A stretch of 64,000 nucleotides of DNA from Medicago truncatula (taxonomy: Eukaryota; Streptophyta; Magnoliopsida; Fabales; Fabaceae): NCBI RefSeq assembly GCF_003473485.1, contig NC_053042.1:40080762-40144761 (forward strand). Direction: 5' to 3'. The stretch's first letter is position 1. Each line of letters begins with the position of its first letter. Made by a program: the position numbers and the translations under genes. This document shows positions 39,307 through 59,241 of the stretch, piece after piece. The notes beneath the pieces were generated by a model, which did not search any database, was not told where the DNA came from, and worked only from the letters and a program-made list of their open reading frames with translations.

Positions 39307-40434
39307 TCAATCTAAGCTAGACTTTAACTCCTCCAACCTAGCCTTGATTTGACCCTGCAACAATTCCAACCGATTCAAATACACTTCCAGCTCCAAAATC
39401 CTCCGTTTTAACCATTTTTCATCCCTCACTTCCCCTGTCGATAACAACATGGGCAACGCACCGGGTGGCTCTACTGGAACATCATCCAACAGTTCCTTCA
39501 ACAATGGTGAGAAACAAGACTTCATGGTTTCTTCAATGAAGCCCCGTAGACTAGTAGCATCGCTATTGCTCTGATAATTTTTTGAGTTTACATCATCTGT
39601 TGTTAACCTCACACGCTTGTGTGCCCTTTTATCTGTTTCTTCACAATTGTCAACATCTTCCGCCTTCAACTTAATGTTCTCAATAAGATCAGGACTTTCA
39701 GGAACAGGTCTTGAATCATCAACATCCAAAACGTCATGGTCCGTGTCATTGCCCCAAATCTTGTGGGAAATTTCGAAAATGGCTTGTTCCTGGGGGATTT
39801 TGAAAGAAATCTGAACCTCTTTGCCTTTGTCCAAAGTCATCTTGTGTTTCCTTTTTAACCTACGTAGCTTCTCAACAAGCTGGTTCCTATTGAATTCCAC
39901 GCTGAATTTGGGAATAACTTGATCATAGAATGAAGCTACGCCGCTTTGAATAGTAGTATTTGCTCTTCCTTGCTGTTTAATGTAATCTAGATATCCCTTC
40001 AACAGTTCAATCTCATCCTGCTTCGTCCATAGCCTCTGATATTGTTTAACTCCGTCTGAATACTTTTTGTTATATTGTCGTTTTGAGCGTGTTGTTATAG
40101 TGGTAGTAGCCGAGGTGGTGGCTGTGTTTGTTGCCGCGTTTGTGTCATCTGCGGGGGCAGCCATGGCCACCGTCACAACGGGGGATGCATCAGAAACGGC
40201 AAGTGCAATGGGAATATTGTCCATTTGGTCTTCATCCACATTGTATGGACATAGAAAATGGTCCTTTTCGTCATCATCCACATTGTCCATTTGGTCTTCA
40301 ACATTGTCATTGTCAAACTTTTCATTGTCTGAATCGTCATTGTTAATGTCAAGGCTTTCTTCTTCTTCTTCTTCGGATGATGAAGAGGAAGATGACGAGG
40401 TTGACAAAATCCAAGAAACCAATGGTGAAAGCAT
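39307..40434 (-). CDS. GeBP/STKR (DUF573) family transcription factor
   Basis: An intronless 375-aa protein. The start is the ATG at 40,434 (MLSPLVSW); the frame is open to 40,536 but has no upstream ATG. Ser-run and acidic stretches (residues 13-60) precede the DUF573 DNA-binding domain at about 131-225 (LWTKQDEIELLKGYLDY … LRRLKRKHK … FEISHKIWG). A C-terminal leucine-rich helix (about 335-375; RRILELEVYLNRLELLQ) probably mediates dimerisation. GeBP-like factors are nuclear and act in trichome development and cytokinin and defence responses in Arabidopsis; the role here is unknown. It lies convergent with deaminase copy E and upstream of two further GeBP copies. Confidence 0.88.
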   Translation of the reverse strand: MLSPLVSWILSTSSSSSSSSEEEEEESLDINNDDSDNEKFDNDNVEDQMDNVDDDEKDHFLCPYNVDEDQMDNIPIALAVSDASPVVTVAMAAPADDTNAATNTATTSATTTITTRSKRQYNKKYSDGVKQYQRLWTKQDEIELLKGYLDYIKQQGRANTTIQSGVASFYDQVIPKFSVEFNRNQLVEKLRRLKRKHKMTLDKGKEVQISFKIPQEQAIFEISHKIWGNDTDHDVLDVDDSRPVPESPDLIENIKLKAEDVDNCEETDKRAHKRVRLTTDDVNSKNYQSNSDATSLRGFIEETMKSCFSPLLKELLDDVPVEPPGALPMLLSTGEVRDEKWLKRRILELEVYLNRLELLQGQIKARLEELKSSLD

Positions 40435-41500
40435 TGTTGAGGAGAGAACATACTTTCCCTTTTCTGCATATTTAGAGTATTGAACCAACCATTTGTTTGT
40501 TAATGGTAGTTGTGAATTTACTATGAATAGAAACAATTATAAATGGAGACAATTTATTTTCTCACAGTACATGTACATCCGTAAATTTTAAATTCAGTTA
40601 AAAATATAAAGGATAAAGGAGAGCTTAATTAGTTAGATAATAACGGTCGTTGATTACTTACAGGTAGTTTTTTGCTCTATAAAAATTTGTTAGCAAAAGA
40701 ATGTGACATGGACGAGATATTAAGTGATGTCAACCAATATTTTATTCTAAACTTAGGTTCATAGTAATTTTATCTCATTGATAGCCGGTATGGTATCACA
40801 TATATACATGAATACTCACATTAGACTGGATACCATACAAATTCATCCATTAGATAAAATTACGAGTATTCATGAATACTTTTTTTGTTACTTTTTTTTT
40901 AATAGTTTTATCACATATATACATGAATACTCGTATCATGAGATACTTTTATCATGAAAAATTTGTGATATGATTACTTTTCTTTTATTATTTAAAAATT
41001 TGAAGAAGATAACTATTGTTTAAGGTGTAAAGAAGTCTTTATTTTCTTCTTTCTTTCATATAGAAATTTAAATGCGATAGAAAAAGAGTGAAAAAAAATT
41101 GGATGTATATTTTAAAACTAATTATCAAACTTTATAATCTATACCAATATATAAATCTAATTCTAATCCCCTAAAAAAAATTATTTTTTTCCAAATTTAT
41201 ATTGTTCACCAGACTTGATAACCCACACATATGAATCATCTCAACTGTTAACATAGTCTCAAGTCGTCCACCAGACTATTGTTCCCGCCTCCTAAAAAAC
41301 CAAGGACACAATAATAATATCCAATATAACATATCTCGTTGAAAATAGACAAAATCCTTTTTTTTTATTTGTTGCAAAGAAGAAATCTTATTAAATTAAT
41401 CAATATACAAAAATCAGGAAACTACTCTTTAGGCATTTCAGATTGGTCACAAGTATCTCAAACTTCATAAAATACCCCCATCAAAAGTTACGACTGTGAA
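40435..41500. other. Intergenic, 5' flank of the GeBP-like gene
   Basis: AT-rich, no recognised gene. Short repeats of 'acatgaatactc' occur near 40,805-40,935 (three or so copies, partly inverted). Confidence 0.4.
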
Positions 41501-42450
41501 CGATGGTTAAGAACTGTTATGGACTTTGAAGCATTTGCAATATGGCTTAGCATGTCTGTTGATTGAATTGTTGTAGCCTCCAAATACGACAGTAGATTAT
41601 TTCGATATGTAGGCTCCAAATACTGTTCCTTATGCACATGATTACTGTTACTCTTATCAGAATTTTCTTCAACATTGCTACTATTGTTATTACCTGAATT
41701 ATTACGATGATTGTCTTTAGAATCATTAAACTCACGCTTCTCCTCCTAAACTGTTCGCAATCTCTTACGAGTTTGCGCAACTTTCTTCTCAGTCAAATGA
41801 GTTGAATTAGGGTTAGGGTTTGGGATGATTTCCTCGTATTCTTAAACAGGAACACCAATTGGAGTTGAATTATTGTTACAGTTCTAGATTTTGTGTGAAA
41901 TTTCAAAGGTAGCTTGATAATGAGCCCTTTTGAAAGCAAAATCCTTTCCAAAATCAAATTTATGAAGAACCATACAATGATTCTTCTTTAACCTTCGAAA
42001 CTTATCAACAAGCTAGCTCTTGGTAATATCGAGTTGAATCTTTGCCTTAATTTGATCATAGAACGATCCAATATCGTTATGATAAGAAGATCCACGATTC
42101 ACGTTGTAATCGAGAAAACCTTGCAAGATCGTAATCTCGTCTTCTTTAGTCTAGAGACGTTGGAAAAGCTTCTGTGAATCGTTGTTCTTCTCTTCCATTT
42201 GCTCCCATTTTGGTTCAAGGGAGCCATTGACGTTTGCTGTTGCGGCGGTGTTTGGTAAGGCTAAGATGATGGTGGTGGGGATGGCGGCGGTGGTGGCGAA
42301 GGTTGACATAAATTGTTCGGTTTGGTAGTGTTTGATGTTTGGTTGGACTAACTAGTTGTACTCTTCTTCTAATTTGTCATCGTCTTCACCTTCGATGTCG
42401 AGGTATTCATCATGGTTGGGGATAACGACACCGTTTCGAGAGAATGTCAT
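41500..42450 (-). pseudogene. Decayed GeBP (DUF573) copy, inverted duplicate of the gene at 43,303
   Basis: From the ATG at 42,450 the minus strand reads MTFSRNGVVIPNHDEYLDIE and remains alignable to the intact gene through the DUF573 domain to about 41,625. It has in-frame stops where the intact gene has Tyr/Phe (after 'EEEYN'), Trp (FQRL*TKEDE), Gln (TKS*LVDK), Trp and others. The C-terminal region after 'NHVH' is unrelated or scrambled. Most stops look like C-to-T or G-to-A changes. It is not functional. Confidence 0.9.
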
Positions 42451-42793
42451 GACAAAAGAAGAAGAGAGGAGAGTGACCGGTGGTGAGGGGTTTGTTATTT
42501 TGTTTGAGTCACTCACTTCAGTTGGTGGTAATAATAAGGAGAATAAGCGTGAGAATGTGCATTATGGCTTTAGGTATTGGAACAAATAGTTTAGCCCACT
42601 TGATTTTTGGAGAATTGCTCTTTAGGCACCTTTGAATTGGATTGCTCACACCCAAAACTTCTGAAAATATCTCTATTAGGACTTATGAATTGTTCGTCTG
42701 TGAACGTAGTTAGGAATCTTATGTGACTATGATAATGGTAGTTAGGAACCGTTTGAGACTTTGAAGCTTTGACACCAAGATTGCTTGTGAAAG
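41625..42793 (-). repeat. Left arm of a 1.17-kb inverted duplication
   Basis: The pseudogene plus its 5' flank are the reverse complement of 42,951-44,125. The inner end reads GATTGCTTGTGAAAG. A 157-bp unique spacer separates the arms. Confidence 0.85.
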
Positions 42794-42950
42794 TCTATCG
42801 GTGTTCACAAATTTGTGAATGGCTCGATCAATCTCAATGGAACTAAAAGTTGGTTTCTTTTGTAATCCATGTATTTTCTTTCCCTCCTAACCTTGCTCTA
42901 ATTTTCCACAACAACATATATGTCAGAAAGAAGCACATAGTTTAAACAAT

Positions 42951-44125
42951 CTTTCACAAGCAATCTTGGTGTCAAAGCTTTAAAATCATATACGGTTCCT
43001 AACTACTATTCTTAAAATCACAAATGATTCCTAACTATGTTCACAGACGAACATTTCGTAAGTCCGAGTAGAGATATTTTCGGAAGTTTGAGGTGTGAGC
43101 AATCCAATTCCAAGGTGCCTAAAAAGCAATTAACCAAAAATCAAGCGGGCTTAAATATTTGGTCCAATACCCAAAGCCCTAACGCACATTGTCATGCTAT
43201 TTCGCTTCTTATTGCCACCAGCTGAACTGAGTGACAAACAACACAACAAACCCCGTGTCCTTCACCACTCACCACCGGTCACGCTCCTTCTCCTCCTCTC
43301 TCATGGCATTCTCTCGCAACGGCGTCGTTATCCCCACCCACGATGAACACGCCGACATTGAGGAAGAAGACGACGACGATTTAGAGGAAGAGGACAACTA
43401 TTTTGTCCAACCAAACACCGATCACCACTACCAAACAGAACAATCTCCATCAACCTTCGCCACCGCCGCTGTCCCTACCTCCGTCATCTTAGCCCTACCT
43501 CACGCCTCCGCATCAGCAACCACCATCGACGGCTCCCCTGAACCAAAACGGGAGCCAATGGAAGAGAAGACCAGCGATTCTCGGAAGCTTTTTCAGCGTA
43601 TCTGGACTGAGGAAGACGAGATTACGATCCTGCAAGGGTTTCTCGATTACAACGCAAATCGTGAATCCTCTTATCATAACGATACTGGATCGTTCTATGA
43701 TCACATGAAGGGGAAGATTCAGCTGGATTTCACCAAGAGCCAGCTTGTTGATAAGCTTCGGAGGCTGAAGAAGAAATATCGTACTGCTCTCCAGAAATTT
43801 GATTCTGGCAAGGATTTTGGTTTCAAAAGCACTCATGATCAAGCTGCTTTTGAAATTTCCCACAAAATCTGGAACATTAACGGTAATTCAACGCCAATTG
43901 GAGTACCTGTTGAGGAAGATGATGAAATCATCCCAAACCCTAACCCTAATTCTTCTCATTTGGCTGAGAAGAAAGCTGTGCAATCTCGTAAGAGATCGCG
44001 GGCAGCTGAGGAGGAGAGGCATGAGCTGAATGATTCGAAAGACAATCATCAGAATAACTCTGGTAATACCAATAGCAGCAATGTCGATGAAAATCGTGAA
44101 AAAAGTAACGGTAATCATGTGCATA
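42951..44125 (+). repeat. Right arm of the inverted duplication
   Basis: It begins CTTTCACAAGCAATCTTGG and carries the intact GeBP gene start. The promoter-proximal segment (42,951-43,135) matches the left arm at 42,600-42,793. Confidence 0.85.
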
Positions 44126-44466
44126 ATGTACCTGGATTGATTGAAGAGACCGTGAAGAGCTGTTTGACACCGGTTTTGAAGGAGTTATCCAATGCTACCA
44201 TGAGTGGGAGTCCTTTTGGTTTTGGGGGAAGAGGGTTTGGAGCTGGAGGCTTTTCAATGAATACTGTGCCATTAGGGTTTTTGAATTTGGGGAGCGGAGA
44301 AAAGGCTGTGGATGATAAGTGGAGGAAGCAGCAGATTTTGGAGCTGGAGGTGTATTCCAAGCGGTTGGAGCTGGTGCAGGATGAAGTCAAGGCTGCGATC
44401 GAGGAGTTGCGATCGAATGCTGGAGCTGGAGGAGCCGGAGGTAGTGGAAATAATACCAATCAATAG
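43303..44466 (+). CDS. GeBP/STKR (DUF573) family transcription factor, intact
   Basis: An intronless 387-aa protein. The ATG at 43,303 (CTCATGGCATTC) is chosen because the open frame upstream has no ATG and the inverted pseudogene conserves this Met. An acidic N-terminus (EEEDDDDLEEED) precedes the DUF573 domain at about 95-190 (LFQRIWTEEDEITILQGFLDY; LVDKLRRLKKKY; FEISHKIW). A basic RKRSRAAEEE stretch near 250 may be a nuclear signal. An Asn/Ser-rich linker, a Gly-Phe-rich segment and a C-terminal leucine-rich helix (QQILELEVYSKRLELVQ) end the protein. It is a nuclear DNA-binding factor by family. It shares a short head-to-head intergenic palindrome with its own pseudogene. Confidence 0.9.
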   Translation: MAFSRNGVVIPTHDEHADIEEEDDDDLEEEDNYFVQPNTDHHYQTEQSPSTFATAAVPTSVILALPHASASATTIDGSPEPKREPMEEKTSDSRKLFQRIWTEEDEITILQGFLDYNANRESSYHNDTGSFYDHMKGKIQLDFTKSQLVDKLRRLKKKYRTALQKFDSGKDFGFKSTHDQAAFEISHKIWNINGNSTPIGVPVEEDDEIIPNPNPNSSHLAEKKAVQSRKRSRAAEEERHELNDSKDNHQNNSGNTNSSNVDENREKSNGNHVHNVPGLIEETVKSCLTPVLKELSNATMSGSPFGFGGRGFGAGGFSMNTVPLGFLNLGSGEKAVDDKWRKQQILELEVYSKRLELVQDEVKAAIEELRSNAGAGGAGGSGNNTNQ

Positions 44467-45840
44467 TTAATATCATATCTAGATAGATAGTGATTTTCGT
44501 TTACAGCTTTAGCTTTTTTTTTGGATTTGAAATACAGCTTTTGGTTTTGGGGATGATTGCAATTGCATAGTAACTTTTCAACAATATGCTCTAATTTTTT
44601 ATTAGTCTGTTGTCGAATTCTCTTGTACATTTACAGAGAGAATTCAGAACGCAGAGGATTGTATTTTGATGTGCAATAGGAATTCTGGCAATTGTTACAT
44701 ATGAATCTCAGAGGGAAGTTTTGTTTAGGGTTTACTTTGTATCTTGATATCCCGAGTGGCTTTGCGTTTTATAGAATAAACCATCGATTTGGTCCCTAAA
44801 TTGTCACTTTTCAGATTAGTCCCTAAATCATACAAAATTCGTCAATTTAGTCATTAAATTTAGTCGTTAAAGTATATGGAAATCCATCAATTTAGTCGTC
44901 AAAGTATATGGAAATCCATCAATTTGGTCCACAAAATCTCAATAAGGTTTGAACCGATTAATTTCATGAAATTGCTTTTGACACGTCACACAAAGCTAAG
45001 AAACACCATGAAATGACAAATTTAACCCCGAATTTCTTAGCTTTCTTTGATGTGGAAACAACATCATTCGAATTTCATATACTTATGGACTATTTAGTGT
45101 ATATTTTTATAGTTTAGAAAATAAATTATTGAGAGGCATTTTCTAATGTTCAAGACATTAGAAAGTATCAGTGTGATCAATTGTGGTTTAGCTGTTAATA
45201 CCAGAGGCATAGAAATATTTATTTCAGATTATGGTGTTGCTGTACAGTTCTGATTTTCTGACATTGGTTATTTCATTTTGGGATGGAAAATAATATTTGT
45301 AGTAAAGAATAGCTCACGAATGCATTTCATTGAGCGTGTTTTCCAGCCTATGAGAGTTTTAATTGGCTAATCCGGCAAATTATGGCCCGTTTGTTTTAGA
45401 TTTTTTTGCAGGAAATAATCTATTTTAGATTTTTTCAAGAAAGAATCTATATATTTTTTTTAAAATCACTTGTCATAATTAAGTGTTTGTTTATGATTTT
45501 TAGAAAAATCATTTTATCAAAAAATCTATTTAACTCTAAAATAAAAAGCTATTAGGATTAGCTTATCTTAAAATTTTAACACAAGATCTAGTTAAAAATC
45601 ATTTTGTAAAAAAGTAATTTTTTGGGTAATAAACAAACACAAGTAGCTTTATGCAAATAAATAATGTCAAATATAAACAAGCACAAGTAGCTTTTTGAGT
45701 TCAAATATAATGTCACTAACACAGTTTGCCAAAAACACTCACCTCCTCTGTAACGACAATGTGAATTTGTTGTTAGAAAGAAAACCTAAAAAATCTATAC
45801 GGCCTTTTTATCCATCTTTAATTTCTCCATTGTTAATCAA
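44467..45840. other. 3' flank of the GeBP gene and MITE-rich intergenic sequence
   Basis: The first ~250 bp are the likely 3' UTR. At 44,770-44,950 there is a partial 'ggtccctaaat…' element with two copies of 'aaagtatatggaaatccatc'. From 45,385 an 'ggcccgtttgttttaga' start resembles a hAT-type MITE end without a certain partner. Confidence 0.4.
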
Positions 45841-45846
45841 ATTTAA

Positions 45847-46054
45847 GAGTCTGTTTGGATTAGGTTTATTTTGAGCTTATGCAAATAAATAAGCTTTTAT
45901 ATTAATTTATAAGTCTTCATTAACGAAAATTGTATGTTTATAAACTGTTTTTTCATAAACTACACTTACAAAGTTAAGAATAATACATAAAAATTTATTT
46001 ATTTACATAAATTGTACTGCATAAGTTTAAAATAAGCTTAATCTAAACATACTC
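45847..46054. mobile_element. Tourist-like MITE
   Basis: The ends GAGTCTGTTTGGATTAGG and the reverse complement of CTTAATCTAAACATACTC match over about 35 bp. TAA flanks both sides (45,844-45,846 and 46,055-46,057). The element is 208 bp with no coding content. Confidence 0.75.
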
Positions 46055-46338
46055 TAATTCTCATTTTCAAATTTATATTTTGGTACACCAAATTTATATA
46101 GCAAAAATTGCGGATAGTGATAGTTGCAAATGCAACTCAAAGGGAAGTTTGCTTTATGGTTCCTTTGTAGTGAACAGAACTGCTAAATAGTACGTCTAGT
46201 TGATGTGCCATGCAGTTTTTGTATCTTCTCATAACAGTGGAACTTAGCATTACACATGATTTTCAAGATGCAACTCGTTGTTTTGATATATTTTTCTGAA
46301 ACCACTCTTGCTTGAACATTTCCAATCCACAAAAAACA

Positions 46339-46800
46339 CCCAAAGCCAAGGCTAAATACACCTTTGATGCTTGTGACTCATGAGCCAATTTGTTTTCCAA
46401 CAAAACATCCACCTTGCCCAGACTACCTCACTTTTCAATTTGGTGGCTGTGACAATGTACTCTGGTGCAAGGACTTGACAGTGACCGCCCCAGGGGGCGT
46501 AGGTTGTTTTTGATGACAGTGGGATAACTACGGCGTCTTCAAGTTCCTCTAAATTTGAGATCTCCACCGTTGCCGTTGTCTTTAAGGAAGGTTTGTTTTT
46601 GTAGAATTTTGAGAGAGAATAAGGAGAGGTGAAATAGGAGAACGACCAATTTTAGCTTTGTGATTTGTGGACTCAGTTCATAGACTTCACTGCAAAATGC
46701 GACTTGGAGAGACAAAGTGTGACTTTGGTTTGTACTTTTGAGGTTTTGACCAATGGACCGACATATCCTAGTAACTATATGCCACGTCATTCTTGAATTT
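46339..46800 (-). other. Unidentified minus-strand ORF region
   Basis: A 71-codon stretch (46,352-46,567: LEELEDAVVIPLSSKTTYAP, then WGGHCQVLAPEYIVTATKLK) has protein-like composition. Another 83-codon ORF overlaps upstream in a different frame. I do not recognise a family. It may be a gene fragment. Confidence 0.2.
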
Positions 46801-47476
46801 TCGTTGAAATCTAATTCGAACTATTAAGCATTTTTCATGTAGTGAAACATATTTTGCCAGAAACTCACAAATGAGACGACCATAAGGAAAAAACTGCAAT
46901 TCATGCTTTTGACTCACGTACACTACATGATCAACTTCTAGTGAAGGAGCGCAAAGCACAGACATTAGATCATCATGTTTTTGACTCTAGCTTGTTCGCC
47001 TTAAACTCCTCCAAATCTGATTATGCCTCTTAAATCATGATACATTGAAAACCATCTATTTAATCCAATGGTTAACAAAAGCTTCTCTTAAAAGCCATCT
47101 ATTTTAATCCAAATGCTATTATTAACTCTTCTCATCTCTCACATTAAAAACCCTCTAACACACACACACAAACAAACACATATGTGGGGTTGCTAACTTA
47201 TTCACACACCTAAAAACGTGAAGTAAGTTAGCAAACAACTTACTCTCTTTCTTTTTACCAAAACTCTAAATCTTTCTTCTTAACAACTACTTAAATATGG
47301 GGTACTATTGCACTTTACATATCTCCTAACAATTAATTTTCCTTACTCATTTAGCTTTTGTTTTTCATAAAAAAACAAACAAACAAATGTTAAAGAAACA
47401 TAGATAGCTTTGCTTCGTCGAAAAGAAGAAGAAAAAAAAAAGTGCAGGGTTGGTTTGCTTCGTGAAACAAAAGCGT
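46801..47476. other. Intergenic, nothing recognised
   Basis: Contains a short CA-rich run (47,157-47,180) but no gene. Confidence 0.4.
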
Positions 47477-47613
47477 ACAGTGCTCTGCAATTCATAAAAA
47501 AAATACAGTGCTTTAATTCATAGGAAAAAAAAAGTGTAAAGTGCTTCAATTCATAAAAAAAAAAAACGGATAGTGCTTTGCAATTCGTAGGAAAAAAACG
47601 TAGTGATTTGATT
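47477..47613. repeat. Degenerate ~30-37-bp tandem repeat
   Basis: About four to five units share the core 'agtgctttgcaattcataa' followed by an A-run of variable length. The last unit is interrupted by a SINE. Confidence 0.75.
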
Positions 47614-47688
47614 TTTTTTTTTTTTTGTGGTGGTCGGGGTTTGAATCCCGGACCTTGCATTGTCCATACAGCTAACTCACGAGGACAA
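47614..47688 (-). mobile_element. SINE inserted in the tandem repeat
   Basis: On the minus strand it reads TGTCCTCGTGAGTTAGCTG … GGGATTCAAACCC … CCACCACAAAA. TGATTTGATT flanks both sides (47,604-47,613 and 47,689-47,698). Same family as 15,200-15,293. Confidence 0.85.
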
Positions 47689-47816
47689 TGATTTGATTGT
47701 AAAAGAAAGCACCGTGCTTTAGTAAACCAACAAAAACAAATATGTTGGTAATATTTTATTTAAAAAATCATATCAAATTTACAAACTTATCATTTGCTTA
47801 AAACATATTTTAAATG

Positions 47817-47904
47817 TCCTCGTGATCGTAGCTCAATTGGTAGGAACAATGTATAATATATGCAAAGTCTGCAAACTCAAGCTACCACAAAAAAAAAAAA
47901 AAAA
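47817..47904 (+). mobile_element. Third copy of the tRNA-derived SINE family
   Basis: It starts TCCTCGTGATCGTAGCTCAA, has a diverged B-box region (CTGCAAACTCAAG) and ends CTACCACAAAA with a long poly-A. The flanks TTTAAATG / TTTAAGTG suggest a short, decayed target duplication. Confidence 0.75.
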
Positions 47905-48672
47905 TTTAAGTGAATATAATTGGTTTTTTAGTCAAAAACAAGTGAGAGTAGGCTTGTTTAAAACATGTTTTATATAGGAGTGTTGTTTCATTATTTTGTA
48001 ATATAATAAACTACAACTTGTACCAAAAAAAAAAAAAAAAAAACTACAACAACCTAAACCAAACGAACCCAAAAGACAAATTCGGCAAACACCATCTTTT
48101 TCAGCTTTTTTTCAACATACAATTGCAAAATACAGATGATGGGCATGGCAATTAACAATCCCAGCTAAATTGCTAACATTCCCCGCTACGCTTGTCAAAT
48201 TCTATTCACATAAAATATGTACAACTTCTAATTAACTGTAAAGAAAAGTTACACAACCCATCAAGACTTTACACACGGAATATAACAACCTGTTCCATGA
48301 CATGGAACAAAACACCAATTGCGCTAAATTCCTATCCCACAATTTGATGTTCTCCACCAGCCTACATCAGTTACATTCTAATCCAAGAAAATAGCAAATC
48401 TTGTAGCTTTTGCATCTTTCCAAATCCTGGTACACTAATCGAGGTACCATGTCAAACCAGGGCAAATCAGAGCAGCACCTCCACTGCATCTTATCATCAT
48501 ATAAAACTTCAAACATTATTATTCTGTCAAATGAATCACATGAGGGTATCAACATGCACCCCTGTTATCAGTTATGTAACTAGGATACAGGTGGAAACAG
48601 CATATCTCCACTTTGAGGAGTGGGCAGAGAGAAACCAAGGCACCTCAAACACAAAAGGACCCACAACCACCA

Positions 48673-57514
<8,842 letters not shown>

Positions 57515-58036
57515 AGTGTTGGTGATGCTTGCTAGATAGAACTAGAATGATACTGTTTGCTTCATTCAATTCAATTTGGCTGCACGATTCATTCCATCAC
57601 ACTCTCATTCATTCATTAATTAAGACAACTACTTTGATAAATCGGAGGAGTATACGGCAATAATGCTTGAGGTCAAAACTGGAATAATATTTTTTTTTTT
57701 TAATTAGTAAGTCCCTAAATTATTTGGATTTTTTTCGTCTCATTTTAATAATTGTTTCTAAAATATTTTTATTAATTATAGTTAGTGGGGAAGAGTGAAT
57801 TTAATAAATAAAAGTAGGAAAATGCTAAACTTGTTAAGAAGTCTAAAGAATAAACTTTGTTTTGTGAATGATACATTCAATGCATTGAAACTTTGGAAAA
57901 TAATTTTTTCTACATGAAACTTATCAATTATTTTTATTCTTAAATCATTAACAAGTGCCCTTACTTGTTAGCAAAATCCATAAAAGTATATTAGAAAAAA
58001 AAAATATAGTAAATGTTGCATTGAACTGTAAAATAT
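57515..58036. other. 5' flank of the XRN4 gene
   Basis: The promoter and 5' UTR region of XRN4 on the minus strand. No other gene is seen. It ends in the target duplicate GTAAAATAT (58,028-58,036). Confidence 0.5.
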
Positions 58037-59232
58037 GGTGGGGTTTAGTATGAAAAAGGGAAATTGTTTTCCATCATGGAAAAGTTTTTTTTTACCATTA
58101 GATCAAATATAGACCATAATATTATCATAGACACTCACCACAATATTATTTTCACTCTCTTCGGTGTCTCTCTCAGCACTTGCAGCAGCTGACTTAACCC
58201 ATTTAAGTTTAACAACATTCAATCCATGGCAGAGAAACCCATTAAACTCAATCAACAACAACTTCATCATATAATCAATTCAGAAAAGGGAAAAGAACAC
58301 ATAACAAAATCTAGAATTCAGATTCATAGGCAAGCAAAATGGAAACAGGAAAAATATAAATAAAAAACAATGAAAAAAATAAAAGATGAAATTGTGTATG
58401 AAGTATGAACTACCCTTTTATTCTCACGGTGTTGAATTAATGAAAATCAACTTGTATAATAGTAACCTCAAACCCAACAACACCCACGCCACTTCATCCC
58501 TAACCTCCTCTCCCATGTTACATTGTTATGTACCATTTTTCATTCTAATTGATTCTTATTTAGATTTTGTTATTGTTGAAGGAATTGGAATTCATATACA
58601 CAAGCGTAGCAGCACCGTGGGAATAAAAGGGTAGTTCATACACAATTTCATCTTTTATTGTTTTTTAGAATACCCATCTCGTTGTGTTTATTTTAAGAAA
58701 TTTATGAAACTGATTGATATTGGAGAATGAATGAAAGAAACTCATGCTGGTTTTTCTTTTATATTTGAGAATGAATGATTTTTTTTTTTTGAAAGCACGT
58801 ATATGTTATCAATGCCATGGTTGTTGTTACAAAAACTATGCTTTTCAATATTAATGATGAATTTTACTTTTTCCATGTCTTATTATTTAAAATTGGTTTT
58901 TATTTTGGATCCTATTATAATGGTAGAATGGAAGGGGATTTTTATGCACAAGAAGGGGATTGGAGACCAATTTCATGTCAAACAGCAAAATTCAAATTGA
59001 AAACCAGTGGGGAAGGATCCGTGAGGTTGGACGGGTTGTTTGATGAGGTGGATTGTTGATTTTAGTTTGGTGGTGGTGAAATGATAGAGATGATAGTGAG
59101 GTTGAAGACAAAGTTGAGAAAGATATAGTGTGTGCAGACTATAATAAGATCAGTAATCCTCTTTAATCAGATGGCCAAAAAATACTTTCCCATGGTGGGA
59201 AACAAGTTCCCATTCCCATGCTAAATGCCACC
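58037..59232. mobile_element. Mutator-type non-autonomous element, possible Pack-MULE
   Basis: Inverted termini of about 75-85 bp begin GGTGGGGTTTAGTATG on the left and GGTGGCATTTAGCATG on the right complement. GTAAAATAT flanks both sides exactly (58,028-58,036 and 59,233-59,241). Internal sequence has gene-like stretches: an ATG-initiated run at 58,225 (MAEKPIKLNQQQLHHIINSE) and an open 80-codon run at 58,817-59,059. No transposase was found, so the interior may be captured host DNA. Confidence 0.8.
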
Positions 59233-59241
59233 GTAAAATAT

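Noticed and set aside
40435-40536. N-terminal extension of the GeBP-like ORF
   Set aside because: The extension begins at a TTG codon and has no ATG; the first ATG is at 40,434.
43231-43302. N-terminal extension of the second GeBP ORF
   Set aside because: It begins at GTG; the ATG at 43,303 is conserved in the inverted pseudogene.
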